A stretch of 64,000 bases of DNA from Phycisphaerales bacterium (lineage in GTDB: Bacteria; Planctomycetota; Phycisphaerae; Phycisphaerales; UBA1924): the NCBI GenBank assembly GCA_905339235.1, contig CAJPFG010000028.1:1-64000 (forward strand), in the 5' to 3' direction. Below the pieces are notes generated by a model. That model searched no databases. It saw nothing but the letters and a program-made list of their open reading frames with translations, and was not told where the DNA came from. The position numbers were made by a program, and so were the translations under genes. Position 1 is the first letter of the stretch; every line of letters starts with the position of its first letter. Shown here piece after piece: positions 22,798 through 32,418 of the stretch.

Positions 22798-24330
22798 ATG
22801 GTCAAAGGCGTTGCCGAGTCCGCCGCGAAGGGTACGAACGGATCCAATGGAGAACGCGTGAGGCCTTCAGGCCGAACGAGCGGTTCCTCAAGCACGGGGA
22901 GCGGGAGCGAAAAGGGTGTCAAGCACTTCGTGCTGGACACGAACATCCTCCTGCACAACCCCGACGCCCTGTTTGTGTTCCAGGACAACAACGTTGTCCT
23001 GCCGTTCAAGGTGATCGAGGAACTGGACCGGTTGAAGAAGAAGGACGACGACCTGGGGCGCAACGCCCGGGCGTGCATCCGGCACCTGGATCGCCTGCGC
23101 GCCATCGGAAGGCTTTCCGAGGGCGTGGACTGGGGCCGGCTGCCGACCCAGCCGAACAGCGCGCGATCGCCGGGCGCCAACGGCAAGACGGGCACGATCC
23201 GCATCGACGTGACCGACTACCCCCGCCCGGCCGCGATCTCCGAGGAACTTCCGGACAACCACATCATCGCCGTGGCCTACCACCTCAAGGAAAAAGGCCT
23301 CCGCACGATCTTCGTGACCAAGGACTTGTCGGCCCGGATCAAGAGCGACGCCCTGGGCATCAAGACCGAGGACTTCGAGAACCAGCGGGTGGACGCGGAC
23401 CGGCTGTACACCGGGTACGTCACCGTGGACATCGAGGGCGACCTGATCGACGAACTCTACCGCGACCGCATGGTGGGGCTGGACCGGGTGCAGAACGCGC
23501 TGGTCGAGACCGACGAGCAGGGCAACACCTACCCGGTCGAACTCGCGCCGAACCAGTTCATCGTGCTGCGCGACAAGCACGACGAGAACCACACGGGCCT
23601 GGGCCGGCGCCTGGGCGAGACCGACCACCTGATCCCCGTGACCGGCCCCCGCAAGCCGGTGCACGGCATTCTTGCCCGCAACGTGCAGCAGACCATGGCG
23701 CTGGACGCCCTGCTCGACGAGGACATCAAGTTCGTGACGCTGCTTGGCAGCGCCGGCACGGGCAAGACGCTGCTCGCGCTGGCGGCGGGGATGGTCAAGG
23801 TCTTCGGCGAGCAGCGCTACGACAAACTGCTGGTGGCGCGCCCGATCATGCCGCTGGGGCGCGACATCGGGTATCTCCCCGGCGACAAGGACGAGAAGTT
23901 GACGGCGTGGATGCAGCCGATCTTCGACAACCTGTCGTATCTGCTCTCCACGCGCGGGTCGCACCTGCAGGGGCCCGAGAGCCAGAGCACCGAGCAGCGC
24001 GTGGGCAAGTTGATGGCCGACGGAAAACTCGTGCTCGAGCCGCTGACGTACATCCGCGGCCGGTCCATCCCGCACCAGTTCATGATCGTGGACGAAGCAC
24101 AGAACCTGACGCCCCACGAGGTCAAGACTATCGCCAGCCGCGTGGGCGAGGGAACGAAGTTGGTCCTCACCGGCGACATCGGGCAGATCGACAACCCGTA
24201 CTTGGATCAATCAAGCAACGGGCTGTCGTACGCGATCGAGAAGATGCGCGGGGTGCGGCTGTTCGCGCACGTGACGCTGGCGAAGAGCGAACGCAGCGAA
24301 CTGGCGAGTTTGGCGGCGTCGAGGCTCTGA
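22798..24330 (+). CDS. PhoH-like ATPase with N-terminal PIN domain (PhoH2)
   Basis: 510 residues. After a Ser/Gly-rich leader of about 40 residues, a PIN RNase domain starts with KHFVLDTNILLHNPDALF and contains FKVIEELDRLKKK and later acidic residues (LRTIFVTKDLSARIK). The C-terminal PhoH ATPase has Walker A GSAGTGKTLLAL, then FMIVDEAQNLTPHE as Walker B and LTGDIGQIDNPYLD. PIN-PhoH fusions are proposed RNA helicase-nucleases. The gene is separate from ybeY, unlike single-domain phoH in many bacteria. Confidence 0.92.
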   Translation: MVKGVAESAAKGTNGSNGERVRPSGRTSGSSSTGSGSEKGVKHFVLDTNILLHNPDALFVFQDNNVVLPFKVIEELDRLKKKDDDLGRNARACIRHLDRLRAIGRLSEGVDWGRLPTQPNSARSPGANGKTGTIRIDVTDYPRPAAISEELPDNHIIAVAYHLKEKGLRTIFVTKDLSARIKSDALGIKTEDFENQRVDADRLYTGYVTVDIEGDLIDELYRDRMVGLDRVQNALVETDEQGNTYPVELAPNQFIVLRDKHDENHTGLGRRLGETDHLIPVTGPRKPVHGILARNVQQTMALDALLDEDIKFVTLLGSAGTGKTLLALAAGMVKVFGEQRYDKLLVARPIMPLGRDIGYLPGDKDEKLTAWMQPIFDNLSYLLSTRGSHLQGPESQSTEQRVGKLMADGKLVLEPLTYIRGRSIPHQFMIVDEAQNLTPHEVKTIASRVGEGTKLVLTGDIGQIDNPYLDQSSNGLSYAIEKMRGVRLFAHVTLAKSERSELASLAASRL

Positions 24331-24344
24331 GTCGGACGCCTCTC

Positions 24345-24350
24345 TAGAAT
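24345..24350 (+). promoter_or_regulatory. -10 element of MntA-HepT module, leaderless type
   Basis: TAGAAT with its first base 11 nt before ATG 24356, giving a start at or next to the initiation codon; no ribosome-binding site is seen. Confidence 0.5.
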
Positions 24351-24355
24351 CGCGT

Positions 24356-24676
24356 ATGGTGATCTCGTCGTCCATTACGATCCCGACTCGGCCGGTCGAG
24401 GCGTTCTGCCGCAAGTGGGGGGTGAAGGAACTCTCGCTGTTTGGATCGGCGCTGCGCGCTGATTTTTCCCCCGACAGCGATATCGACCTGTTGGTGGAGT
24501 TCTTGCCGGGTCGCGGGTTTACCTTCGACAATACTCCGGAGATCCTCCACGACGCCGGTAGCCTCTTCCCAGGGCGGCGGGTTGATCTCGTTGAGAGATC
24601 GTTGATCGCCAACCCGTTCCGCCGGCATCGCATTCTCTCGACATGCCAGAGGATCTATGTCGCACCGCAAGCCTGA
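24356..24676 (+). CDS. mntA: MntA-type nucleotidyltransferase antitoxin
   Basis: 106 residues. FGSALRADFSPDSDIDLLVEF matches the minimal nucleotidyltransferase motif GSX10DXD with a third acid in RRVDLVE. MntA antitoxins silence the adjacent HEPN toxin by adding AMP to a tyrosine near its active site. It overlaps the HepT gene by 20 nt, the usual antitoxin-first order in this class. Weak promoter of leaderless type. Confidence 0.87.
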   Translation: MVISSSITIPTRPVEAFCRKWGVKELSLFGSALRADFSPDSDIDLLVEFLPGRGFTFDNTPEILHDAGSLFPGRRVDLVERSLIANPFRRHRILSTCQRIYVAPQA

Positions 24677-25022
24677 CCCGGCCGATGATCCGGCGTACCT
24701 GTACGACATGCTGCAGGCCGCCCGCTGGGTCGCCGAGTTCGTCAAGGGACGCACGTTCGACGAGTTCGTCAACGACGTTCTTCTGCGCTCGGCGGTGGAG
24801 CGACAGATCGAGATCGTCGGCGAGGCCGCGTGGCGCGTGTCTGAAGCGACCCGCGCGGTGAATCCGGCCATTCCATGGACCAAGATCGCCGGGCAGCGAC
24901 ATCGGATTATCCATGAGTACGGGCAGTTGGACTATGCCATTCTGTGGCGCGTCGCGACCGACCATGTGCCGGCGCTCATCCGAGAACTGGAGCGGATCGT
25001 GCCGGCACCCCCGACCGCATGA
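24657..25022 (+). CDS. hepT: HepT-type HEPN RNase toxin
   Basis: 121 residues, all-helical HEPN/DUF86 domain. The catalytic motif RX4HXY is intact at RHRIIHEY (about residues 82-89), including the tyrosine that MntA modifies in characterised systems. LRSAVERQIEIVGEAAWRVSE is the typical second helix. HepT toxins cut tRNA or mRNA when released. With MntA it forms a complete two-gene module; nothing suggests decay. Confidence 0.88.
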   Translation: MSHRKPDPADDPAYLYDMLQAARWVAEFVKGRTFDEFVNDVLLRSAVERQIEIVGEAAWRVSEATRAVNPAIPWTKIAGQRHRIIHEYGQLDYAILWRVATDHVPALIRELERIVPAPPTA

Positions 25023-25025
25023 ACG

Positions 25026-25370
25026 TCATTCCGGCCTCTTCCACCCGCTATCGGGGTCCTTCTCGAGAATCGCCCCCGATCGCTTGATGCAGGTCCGGCA
25101 GACGACGGGCCGGGCCTCCACCTTCGTGCTGCGCCAGTGGGGCTCGTCCTTGTGCATCAGGCACAGGGCGCACGCCTCCGGGTCCGGGACGCTGATCCCT
25201 TCTCCCCGAACCACGACGGCGCGGTGGGCCTCCGCGAGGCATTCGCCGCAGACAAGGCTCCCGCGATGCCCCTCGACCATCGGGCGCTGCGGCGCCCAGC
25301 AGCGCAGGCAGAAATCGCAGAGGAAATCCTCCGCGCTCATGTTCTCGGGATCGGCGCCTTGTCGTTGCAT
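25026..25370 (-). CDS. small cysteine-rich zinc-ribbon-like protein
   Basis: 114 residues with four CXXC pairs: CDFC, CGEC, CALC and CRTC, so it likely binds two zinc ions in treble-clef or ribbon folds. Start 25370 gives MQRQGADPENMSAEDF; ATG 25340 is an alternative. It follows the ABC exporter gene by 36 nt on the same strand. No catalytic motif. Possibly a DNA- or protein-binding accessory protein; function unknown. Confidence 0.6.
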   Translation of the reverse strand: MQRQGADPENMSAEDFLCDFCLRCWAPQRPMVEGHRGSLVCGECLAEAHRAVVVRGEGISVPDPEACALCLMHKDEPHWRSTKVEARPVVCRTCIKRSGAILEKDPDSGWKRPE

Positions 25371-25406
25371 GAAATCGATCGTCGGGCGGGCTCCGCGACC
25401 ACAAAC

Positions 25407-27335
25407 CTACGCCGCCGCCGCGCCCCCGTCCAGAAACTGGCTTCGCGCCAACTGCCGGTACAGATCGCACCGGGTCAAGAGCTCCTCGTGCCGGCCCTGG
25501 TCGACGATGCGGCCGTGGTCCATGACCACGATGGAGTCGCAGTTGAGCACGGTGCTGAGGCGGTGCGCGACGATCAGGGCCGTGCGGCCGGCGGAAAACT
25601 CCGCGAGCGCCTCGCCGATCCTGGCTTCGCTCTCGGCGTCGATCATGCTGGTGGCTTCGTCAAGGATCAGGATGGCCGGGTCGCGGAGGATCGCCCGCGC
25701 GATGGCCAATCGCTGGCGCTGGCCGCCCGAGAGGCCGTGCCCGCCCTCGCCGATGAGGGTGTCGTAGCCGCGGGGGAGGCGCTCGATGAAGTCGTGGGCG
25801 CGGGCCTTGCGGGCCGCGGCGATCACCTCCGCCTCGCCCACGCCCACGCCGGCGTGGACGATGTTCTCACGGACCGTGCCGCGGAAGACGATCGTTTCCT
25901 GGGTCACCACGCCGATCTGGCGCCGCAGCGACCGGACGGACACCGCGGAGATGTCCGATCCATCCACCAGCACCGAACCGGCGCCCGGATCGAAGAGGCG
26001 CGGCAGCAGGCTCAGGAGCGTGGTCTTCCCGCACCCGTTGGGCCCGACGAACGCCACGCGCCGGCCATGGGGCACCCGCAGCGAAACGTCCCGCACCGCC
26101 GGGGCGCTCCCGCCGGGGTAGGTGAACGTCACACCCCGCCACTCGACGCACTCCCGATGCCGCGGCAGGCGCGGCAGGCGTCGCGCCAGCCCCGGCTCGG
26201 CGCCGAGGTCCATGACACACTTCAGGCGCTCGGCGGCGGGGGCGGCGGTCTGGATGTCGTTGATGATCCCGGTCAGGGGCTTGAGCGAAGCCCCCGCGAC
26301 GGCCAGGGCCATGAGCACGAGCAGGAAGTCGCTGGTGTCCACGCGCCCGCGGATGACCTCGTTCCCCGCCGCGAGCACCAGGCCGCAGAGCAGGAAGATG
26401 GAGAGCATCTCGGTGAGCGGGCTGGCGAGGGCGCGGGCGGTGCGCACGCGGTTGAGTTCGCGGAGCATCTCGCGATTGAACCGGCGGAACAGGCCGCCCT
26501 CGCGGCGTTCGGCGGAGTTGGCCTTCACCACGCGCAGGGCGCCCAGGGCCTCGCCGGCCACCCCGTAGAGGCCCGCCTGCGACTGCAGGGCCGCGCCCGA
26601 CGCACGCCGGATTCGCTTTCCCAGTTTGCGGATGACGTGGTACAGGACCGGCGTGACCACGAGGGCCGCGGCGGTGACGCGCCAGTCGAAGAACAGGGCG
26701 ACGGCGAGGGCCGCGACTCCCTTGAAGATCTGGAGCACCGCCTTGGAGAGCAGCACGTTCAGGCCGTTGGCGAGTTGGGTGCTGTCGTTGACGATGCGGC
26801 TGATGACGTCGGAGGGGCTCAGGCGGGCGATCTCCCCCAGCGGGGCCCGCAGGGCCGCGCGGAACGCCTGCCGGCGCGCGTCGGTCACGGTCCGGTTGAC
26901 GGCGGTGAGCGAGAAGTAGGCGTGCAGGAAGTTCGCCGCGGACCCGATGATCGTCAGGGCGACGAGCGCGCCCATGATGACCCACAGGGCCGTGAGTTCG
27001 CCGCGCGGCAGGGCGTCGATCCGGCTTTGCGGGATCGTGAGCAGATCGGCGGCCCATCGCCAGGCGTCGGAGGTCGAGGCCAGGCTGCGGTTGAACTCCG
27101 CCGCGAAGTCGCGAAGGTCGCTCTTGGCGCCCAGAATCTTCTGCAGGATTGGGCTGGCCCCCAAGATGCCCACGCTGAGTGTGATCCCAGAGATCACGAC
27201 CATCAGGCCCGCCGGCATGACCAACGACCATCGCCGCAGCAACCGCCGCACGAAGTGGTTGAAGGCGGCGCCGTCGGGGCGCACCCATCCTCCGGGGTTC
27301 GCGGACGGGGGTTGGGGCGTCTGATCGTTGGCCAT
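25407..27335 (-). CDS. ABC exporter, fused permease and ATPase (MsbA-like)
   Basis: 642 residues. Six membrane helices in the first 330 residues form a type IV exporter half. The nucleotide-binding domain has Walker [11 protein letters not shown]-loop TQET, signature [16 protein letters not shown], Walker [10 protein letters not shown] and the switch histidine in IVAHRLSTV. It should act as a homodimer. The fold is shared by lipid flippases and drug or peptide exporters; no substrate is indicated. A perfect 10-bp palindrome lies directly before its start. Confidence 0.92.
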   Translation of the reverse strand: MANDQTPQPPSANPGGWVRPDGAAFNHFVRRLLRRWSLVMPAGLMVVISGITLSVGILGASPILQKILGAKSDLRDFAAEFNRSLASTSDAWRWAADLLTIPQSRIDALPRGELTALWVIMGALVALTIIGSAANFLHAYFSLTAVNRTVTDARRQAFRAALRAPLGEIARLSPSDVISRIVNDSTQLANGLNVLLSKAVLQIFKGVAALAVALFFDWRVTAAALVVTPVLYHVIRKLGKRIRRASGAALQSQAGLYGVAGEALGALRVVKANSAERREGGLFRRFNREMLRELNRVRTARALASPLTEMLSIFLLCGLVLAAGNEVIRGRVDTSDFLLVLMALAVAGASLKPLTGIINDIQTAAPAAERLKCVMDLGAEPGLARRLPRLPRHRECVEWRGVTFTYPGGSAPAVRDVSLRVPHGRRVAFVGPNGCGKTTLLSLLPRLFDPGAGSVLVDGSDISAVSVRSLRRQIGVVTQETIVFRGTVRENIVHAGVGVGEAEVIAAARKARAHDFIERLPRGYDTLIGEGGHGLSGGQRQRLAIARAILRDPAILILDEATSMIDAESEARIGEALAEFSAGRTALIVAHRLSTVLNCDSIVVMDHGRIVDQGRHEELLTRCDLYRQLARSQFLDGGAAAA

Positions 27336-27340
27336 GCAGA

Positions 27341-27363
27341 ACGATCCGCCGGCGGCGGATCGT
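27341..27363. promoter_or_regulatory. 23-nt palindrome before ABC exporter gene
   Basis: ACGATCCGCC (27341-27350), GGC, GGCGGATCGT (27354-27363): perfect 10-bp arms, 6 nt upstream of the ABC exporter ATG. It can be an operator or an RNA hairpin in the 61-nt gap after the cyclophilin-like gene. Confidence 0.55.
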
Positions 27364-27396
27364 CATTGTTCGCTGGTCGAACCCTCGGGGCGTGGC

Positions 27397-29646
27397 TCAG
27401 CCCGTGGATCCGCCCGGGCCGAAGATGGTGTCGTCAAACTCGTATCCGAATCCGGATGCGGATCCGGACGTGGCAATCGCGCGGCCCAGAGTGGTGTCGG
27501 TCCGCGTCAACTGCACCAGGCCCGCGACGGTCGTCGTGGTATCGGGGCCGACCGCCTGCGCGAGCACCGAGATCGCGTACGTACGGAACTGCGCGTCCGA
27601 CGCGGCCTTGTTCAGCACGGCCGTGGAACTCATGGTGGAGAGAACGATCCTGCCGTTGGTGCTCAGCGAGCCGGTGAAGGCGTCGATAAACGTGCCGTCG
27701 GAGAACTCGTAGCGAACCGTGTAGTTGAAGGCGTGGGAGGGGTCGGCGAAGGGGTTGAAGATCGTGATCAGTTCGCTCTGGCTTCCGTCGTTGCGGCTGG
27801 GGTCGATGCCGCCGTCGGCGAAGTGCGTGATGGGGGCCAGGCGGCCGGCCAACATGGTGGAAACGCCGTCCTTGCGGAGCGTGCCAGACTGGTGGCGGCC
27901 GGTCTCGTCCACGCTGAGGTACTGCACGGCGATCTGCGCCGAGCCGCTGGTGTAGGTGACGGTGAATCGCTCGCCCAGCGGGATTCCCAGCGTGGTGGAA
28001 TCGAGCACATAGTCCTTGCGGGCGCCGGCAAAGACGATGTCGGTCTGAGTGATCGGGTCTTCGGTCGATCCGCGCGTGGTGCGCCAGAACTTGAACGTCA
28101 CCACCGCCACCGTGCTGCCCGGATTGGAAATGCTCAGCGTGTTGGTGAAGCCGGTCTGGATCACCGCGTCGGCCAGGCCGCCCGCATCGGCGCCGCCGCC
28201 GGGGAGGCCCATGACCCCGAAGCCCGGCGTGTAGGCGGTGCTGGGGGACTGGCCCGAAGCGGGAAGGTCCCAGTCGCTCAGGAACGCCACGATCGGCACG
28301 GTGCTGGTGACGCGCGCGGCCAACAGGCCGACGGGAATCGTCGAACTGTCGGCCAGCGCGATGCCGCCGCGCCGGTACCCGTCCAGGTTGAAGACAAACG
28401 TCCGGTCACCGCCGCTGGAGAGCAGCGTGACGGTCACGCTGCCGGTGGTGCTGCCCATGTTGACCCAGGTAATGAACTCGCGGCTGGTGGCGTTGCGCTC
28501 GATCCGGGCGAAGTCCCAGGTCTGCAACTGCGTGTCGGTGTACCCCGCCGTGTTGAACAACCCTTCGCCGGTATCCGCATGGAAATCCACGCGATTAATG
28601 CTGGCGGCGATGGGCTGCTGGTTTGCCGTGCCGTCGGGGAGCGCCGTCTCGACGACAATGGCGTACGGCGTGCTGGAACGGATGAGGTTCAGGGTCGAAT
28701 CGCCGGAATCCGAGAGGCGGACGCGAAGTTTGCTGCCGGCGGAGATCGAGCCGCTTGCCACGACCGTGTCGCGGATGCCCGACTCGTACCGCGCGATGAC
28801 CTGATAGGTCGCGGTGGCGGAGTTGGGGTTGAAGAGTTCGAGGTTCTCGACGGTGTTGGAAGAGCGGTAGCCCTCCGGCATGGCCAGGCGCTGGCTGAAG
28901 AAGCCGGTAGAACCTGATGGCTTGATGATCTCCGCGTTGATCAGTTGCACCAGATCGCGCTCGTCGATCGGCTGGCCCTCGATGTACGTGTCGCTAACCG
29001 GAGTATTTAGCAGGTTCCCCACATCAGTAAAGCCCGCGAACGAAGTGTTCGCCGTCAGGTTCATGGCGCGGAGGTTTTGAATGGCCGTGACGACGTCCCA
29101 GCCTTGAATCACCCGCCCGAAGACGGTGTACCCATTGTTCGGACTGGTAGGGTCCAGGAATGCGTTGTCCACGTAGTTGATGAAGAACTGGCTGGTCGCC
29201 GAGTTGATCACATCCGTCCTCGCCATCGCGATGGTTCTCGCTAGATTGTTGCGCCCGCTCGTCTCTCGGATGATGGGGGAGTCGGTGTCAACCGAACTGG
29301 GACCGGCGTCATCGTCGTAGGAGAAACCCCCGCCCTGAAGGACAAACGGGTTGGGATTAACTTCGCTTCGGTGAAAGAAGGTGCGGTCAAGCCGTCCAGT
29401 CGTCACGTAGTTGAGGATATTCGCGACGGTCACCGGCGCTTGGCTGCTGAAGAGTTCGATGTCAATGTCGCCGTAGTTGGTCTCGAGCCGGATCACGGCG
29501 TTGTTCGAACTCTCGAGGTCGCCCAGCGTCGGCAGGGGTGACCCGGACAAGAGCGAACGCGCCTCGAGCATGTCGAAACAGGACCCGGCTTTGCCGGACT
29601 GGCTCTCCAAGACCCGACCCCACCATCCACTCGAAATCGTCGCCAT
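27397..29646 (-). CDS. LEPR-XLL-type surface protein with cyclophilin domain
   Basis: 749 residues. Start ATG 29646 follows AGGAGCAG; a longer frame to 29922 is unsupported. Residues about 26-34 read MLEARSLLS, a variant of the planctomycete LEPR-XLL N-terminal export motif. A cyclophilin-type peptidyl-prolyl isomerase domain follows (RLETNYGDIDIELF, FHRSEVNPNPFVLQGGGF, MARTDVINSATSQFFINYVDN, FGRVIQGWDVV). The remaining 520 residues are Ser/Thr/Gly-rich beta sandwiches with recurrent LFNPNSATATYQV / LSISNPGSTVAVVTF units. Likely an exported cell-surface protein; a folding role is inferred from the domain only. Confidence 0.82.
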   Translation of the reverse strand: MATISSGWWGRVLESQSGKAGSCFDMLEARSLLSGSPLPTLGDLESSNNAVIRLETNYGDIDIELFSSQAPVTVANILNYVTTGRLDRTFFHRSEVNPNPFVLQGGGFSYDDDAGPSSVDTDSPIIRETSGRNNLARTIAMARTDVINSATSQFFINYVDNAFLDPTSPNNGYTVFGRVIQGWDVVTAIQNLRAMNLTANTSFAGFTDVGNLLNTPVSDTYIEGQPIDERDLVQLINAEIIKPSGSTGFFSQRLAMPEGYRSSNTVENLELFNPNSATATYQVIARYESGIRDTVVASGSISAGSKLRVRLSDSGDSTLNLIRSSTPYAIVVETALPDGTANQQPIAASINRVDFHADTGEGLFNTAGYTDTQLQTWDFARIERNATSREFITWVNMGSTTGSVTVTLLSSGGDRTFVFNLDGYRRGGIALADSSTIPVGLLAARVTSTVPIVAFLSDWDLPASGQSPSTAYTPGFGVMGLPGGGADAGGLADAVIQTGFTNTLSISNPGSTVAVVTFKFWRTTRGSTEDPITQTDIVFAGARKDYVLDSTTLGIPLGERFTVTYTSGSAQIAVQYLSVDETGRHQSGTLRKDGVSTMLAGRLAPITHFADGGIDPSRNDGSQSELITIFNPFADPSHAFNYTVRYEFSDGTFIDAFTGSLSTNGRIVLSTMSSTAVLNKAASDAQFRTYAISVLAQAVGPDTTTTVAGLVQLTRTDTTLGRAIATSGSASGFGYEFDDTIFGPGGSTG

Positions 29647-29912
29647 GTGAACTGCTCCTGTACCGCCCCGCAACAGAACCCGCGCGGGGCTCCATCCGCT
29701 TTGGCAGTGGCTCTTGGCTTTTCGCCCGAGACGCGCCGGAAGTTCCGCCCGGGAACCGCCCGGCCGCCGTCCTTGTGCCCCGCGACGCTCCACGCGGGTG
29801 TCTTCGATTCTACACGATTCGCCGCCTCTAGAACATCCGGACCGCCCAATCAGAAGATTGCGCAAAAAAGGGACCCAAACGCCGCATCGTCGCGGACTAT
29901 ACTTGGCCCCCC
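29647..29912. other. divergent promoter region
   Basis: 266 nt between divergent genes. On the minus strand a GTG-TAGAAT box can drive the cyclophilin-like gene; on the plus strand TATACT (29898-29903) lies 15 nt before the glycosyltransferase ATG. Several short GC hairpins occur, none clearly functional. No small gene seen. Confidence 0.4.
29898..29903 (+). promoter_or_regulatory. -10 element, near-leaderless
   Basis: TATACT with first base 15 nt before ATG 29913; +1 would lie about 3 nt before the start codon. Confidence 0.5.
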
Positions 29913-31505
29913 ATGAGCACAAACGGAGCCGCGAAGCCCGCCATCCTCGGACTCGAGGCCCTGACCCCCGCGCCCCCCACTCCCACCTCTGCGCCGGCCT
30001 CGCCGGGATCCAACGGGGTGCACGCCGCGGGGAAGTCGGTCCACAAGGTCGCCGCGGTCATCCCATGCTTCAACCGCAGTTCGGACCTGGAACTTCTGCT
30101 CGGGGACGTGGCTCGGCAGGACCTCCGGGGGATCGAACTTTGGTGCGTCGTGGTGGACAACGCCTCGACCAAGCCCCTTTCTACGATCCGCGTGCCCGAA
30201 GGTTTGTGTGTGGAGTTTGTTCGGCTTGAACAGAACACCGGCGGCTCCGGCGGGTTCAATGCCGGGATGGCCCATGTGCTTTCTGGGGCCGGCTGGACGG
30301 GTGAGCGCGGCCAGCCGGAGTACATCTGGTGGCTGGACAGCGATGCTCGGGTTGCCCGCCGGTGCTTGCGTGAACTCGTGAAAGTCCTCTCCAGACGACC
30401 AAGGGTCGGTGGGGTGGGTTCGGGGATGCGGGACATCCCCACGGGGCATACCTGGGAAGTCGGCGGGAACATCGATCGTCGCCACGGCGGGGTATGGCCC
30501 GCGGGCGGGGGTGACTTGGACCTGCGATACCTGGTGAAGGCCGACTACCTCGCCGCGTGCAGCGCACTGGTGCGCCGCGTGGCGATCGAGCGCACCGGCC
30601 TGTTCCCCGAGAACTTCATCTACTACGACGACGTGGACTGGTGCATCCAGATGACGCGGAAGACGGGGTTCAAGGTCGTGGGCGCGCCGCGATCGCGCGC
30701 CTTCCACCCGCCCGGCAACCGCCGCTACGTCACGTGGGCGCGGTACTACATCGCGCGGAACTGCTTCTCGCACATGGACGTGATGAGACTCGGCGGGCTT
30801 ACACGCTACAAGCGGGCCTGGCGCGAGGTGCCCCGGGCCATCGGCCAGGCCATGATGGGCCTGCCCGAACTCTCCGAACTGCACCTTCGCGGATTGGCCG
30901 ACGCCCGCGACAAGCGGTTTCCGGCAATCGAGCCACGCAACGTCTGCAAGCCCGTGGGGTTCATCCCCTACAAGAAACTCAAGGAGACGGTCGAGGCCGA
31001 ACTGGGCGCCGCCCGGGCCGACGGCCGCAAGGGATCGCTCTGGGTTCACCCCCTGCTCAAGTCGCGCATCCCAGGGCTGGAAGACTTCCGCAAGGAACTC
31101 GGAACGCTGCACTTCGCCTGGCCGGCGGAAGAACGCCGCCTGTGGCGCCGCCGTTCGCAGGAGGGACACGTTTCCTCCGACATGATCGGCGCGGCCTGGA
31201 GGCTCCTCACCGGCCCCGACGCCGATGTCGCCATCACGCCCACGGGCTGGCCCACCAACTGGTTCCGCGGCCGGACGCTGGTGCAGGTGACCACGGAGGG
31301 GCTGATCGTCCGCAAGGTCGAGCCGTTCGCCGCGCTGCGCTCGGCGGTCGGCGTGTTCTTCCGGGGTCTGAAACTGTGCGTACAGATCGCGCTGCGCGGG
31401 CCGCACGTCATGCCGCTCCCGTCGGCCCCGCGGTTCAACCCTCATGCCCGCAAGGCCGTCGTCGAGCAGGCCGCCGCGCCCGCCCAACCCGCACCCGTGC
31501 CGTGA
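29913..31505 (+). CDS. GT2 glycosyltransferase, GlfT2-like
   Basis: 530 residues. A GT-A domain begins at about residue 45 (KVAAVIPCFNRSSDLELLL), with VVVDNAST, NTGGSGGFNAGM and the metal-binding DSDA in WWLDSDARVARR. YYDDVDWCIQM and the later FHPPGN resemble galactofuranosyltransferase-type GT2 enzymes. The C-terminal 200 residues are basic and have one hydrophobic stretch. Probably transfers sugars to a cell-envelope glycan. Followed closely by a second GT2 gene. Confidence 0.83.
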   Translation: MSTNGAAKPAILGLEALTPAPPTPTSAPASPGSNGVHAAGKSVHKVAAVIPCFNRSSDLELLLGDVARQDLRGIELWCVVVDNASTKPLSTIRVPEGLCVEFVRLEQNTGGSGGFNAGMAHVLSGAGWTGERGQPEYIWWLDSDARVARRCLRELVKVLSRRPRVGGVGSGMRDIPTGHTWEVGGNIDRRHGGVWPAGGGDLDLRYLVKADYLAACSALVRRVAIERTGLFPENFIYYDDVDWCIQMTRKTGFKVVGAPRSRAFHPPGNRRYVTWARYYIARNCFSHMDVMRLGGLTRYKRAWREVPRAIGQAMMGLPELSELHLRGLADARDKRFPAIEPRNVCKPVGFIPYKKLKETVEAELGAARADGRKGSLWVHPLLKSRIPGLEDFRKELGTLHFAWPAEERRLWRRRSQEGHVSSDMIGAAWRLLTGPDADVAITPTGWPTNWFRGRTLVQVTTEGLIVRKVEPFAALRSAVGVFFRGLKLCVQIALRGPHVMPLPSAPRFNPHARKAVVEQAAAPAQPAPVP

Positions 31506-31512
31506 GATCGCC

Positions 31513-32418
31513 GTGCTCTCGGTGATCATCGTCAGCCACCACCGACCCGAGGCGCTCCGCACGACGCTGCGGGAGTTGTTGTCGCAGGAGCCCGTCACGC
31601 GGGGCGAGATCATCGTCGCGGACAACGCCTCGCTCGACGGAACTGTGGAGATGCTCAACCGCGAGTTTCCCGGAGTGCGGGTCGTCGTGCTCGACGAGAA
31701 CCTCGGTGTCGAGGCCTTCAACCGCGGCGCCGCCATCGCCCGCGGCGACATCTTGCTCATCCTCGACGACGACGCGCGGCCCGATCCTGCGGCGTTGCGA
31801 GAGGCGTTGGCGGTCCTGGATCGGGAGCCGGGCGTCGCCGCGGTGGCGCTGCACCCCAGACACCCCGCCACCAAACAGAGCGAGTGGCCCTTCGCGAAGG
31901 CCGCTCGCGACCACTGGCCCGTGATGGGGTGCGGAAACCTGGTTCGCGCCGAGGCGTGGCTTCGCGTGGGCGGCTACGAGAGCGCGTTCTTCCTCTACCG
32001 TAACGACGTGGACTTGGCCCTGAAACTTCTGGCCGCGGGGTATGACGTGCGGTTCGACCCCGCGTGGGTGGTGTGGCACGACAGCCCCGCGGCGGCGCGC
32101 AAGAGCGAACGCTGGCTGCGACTGGCGACGCGGAACTGGGTGTGGCTGGCGAAACGGCATGGGCGGGGCGTGGGGCGGTGGATCGGAGGGGTGGCAGGAG
32201 TCGTGAGGGCCCTGCGGCACGCGGGGATTTCCGCTCCGCGGATCGGTTGCGTGCTTTCGGGCACTTGGAACGGAATGACGAAGCGCGCGCCGTCGATGGC
32301 CGCGGCGGATACTCGCGGCGTGTGGTACCGCGACCTTCTGCGACTACGAGTTGGCCCTACTCCTCCGGACGCATCAGCGGGAAGAGCACGACATCGCGGA
32401 TCGTCCGCTGATTCGTGA
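31513..32418 (+). CDS. GT2 glycosyltransferase
   Basis: 301 residues from GTG 31513 (VLSVIIVSHHRPEAL). GT-A marks are IIVADNASLDGTVEML, NLGVEAFNRGAAIARGDILLILDDDARP (DDD metal site) and FFLYRNDVDLALKL (acceptor-site acids). A longer frame from ATG 31444 would overlap the upstream gene by 62 nt with a low-complexity leader and is less likely. The 3' end overlaps convergent lysS by 62 nt. Pairs with the upstream GT2 gene in surface glycan synthesis. Confidence 0.82.
   Translation: MLSVIIVSHHRPEALRTTLRELLSQEPVTRGEIIVADNASLDGTVEMLNREFPGVRVVVLDENLGVEAFNRGAAIARGDILLILDDDARPDPAALREALAVLDREPGVAAVALHPRHPATKQSEWPFAKAARDHWPVMGCGNLVRAEAWLRVGGYESAFFLYRNDVDLALKLLAAGYDVRFDPAWVVWHDSPAAARKSERWLRLATRNWVWLAKRHGRGVGRWIGGVAGVVRALRHAGISAPRIGCVLSGTWNGMTKRAPSMAAADTRGVWYRDLLRLRVGPTPPDASAGRARHRGSSADS

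Noticed and set aside
25137..28917. Long plus-strand frames opposite the ABC exporter and the cyclophilin-like gene
   Set aside because: Gly/Ala/Arg/Asp-rich shadows without motifs; the minus-strand genes are well supported.
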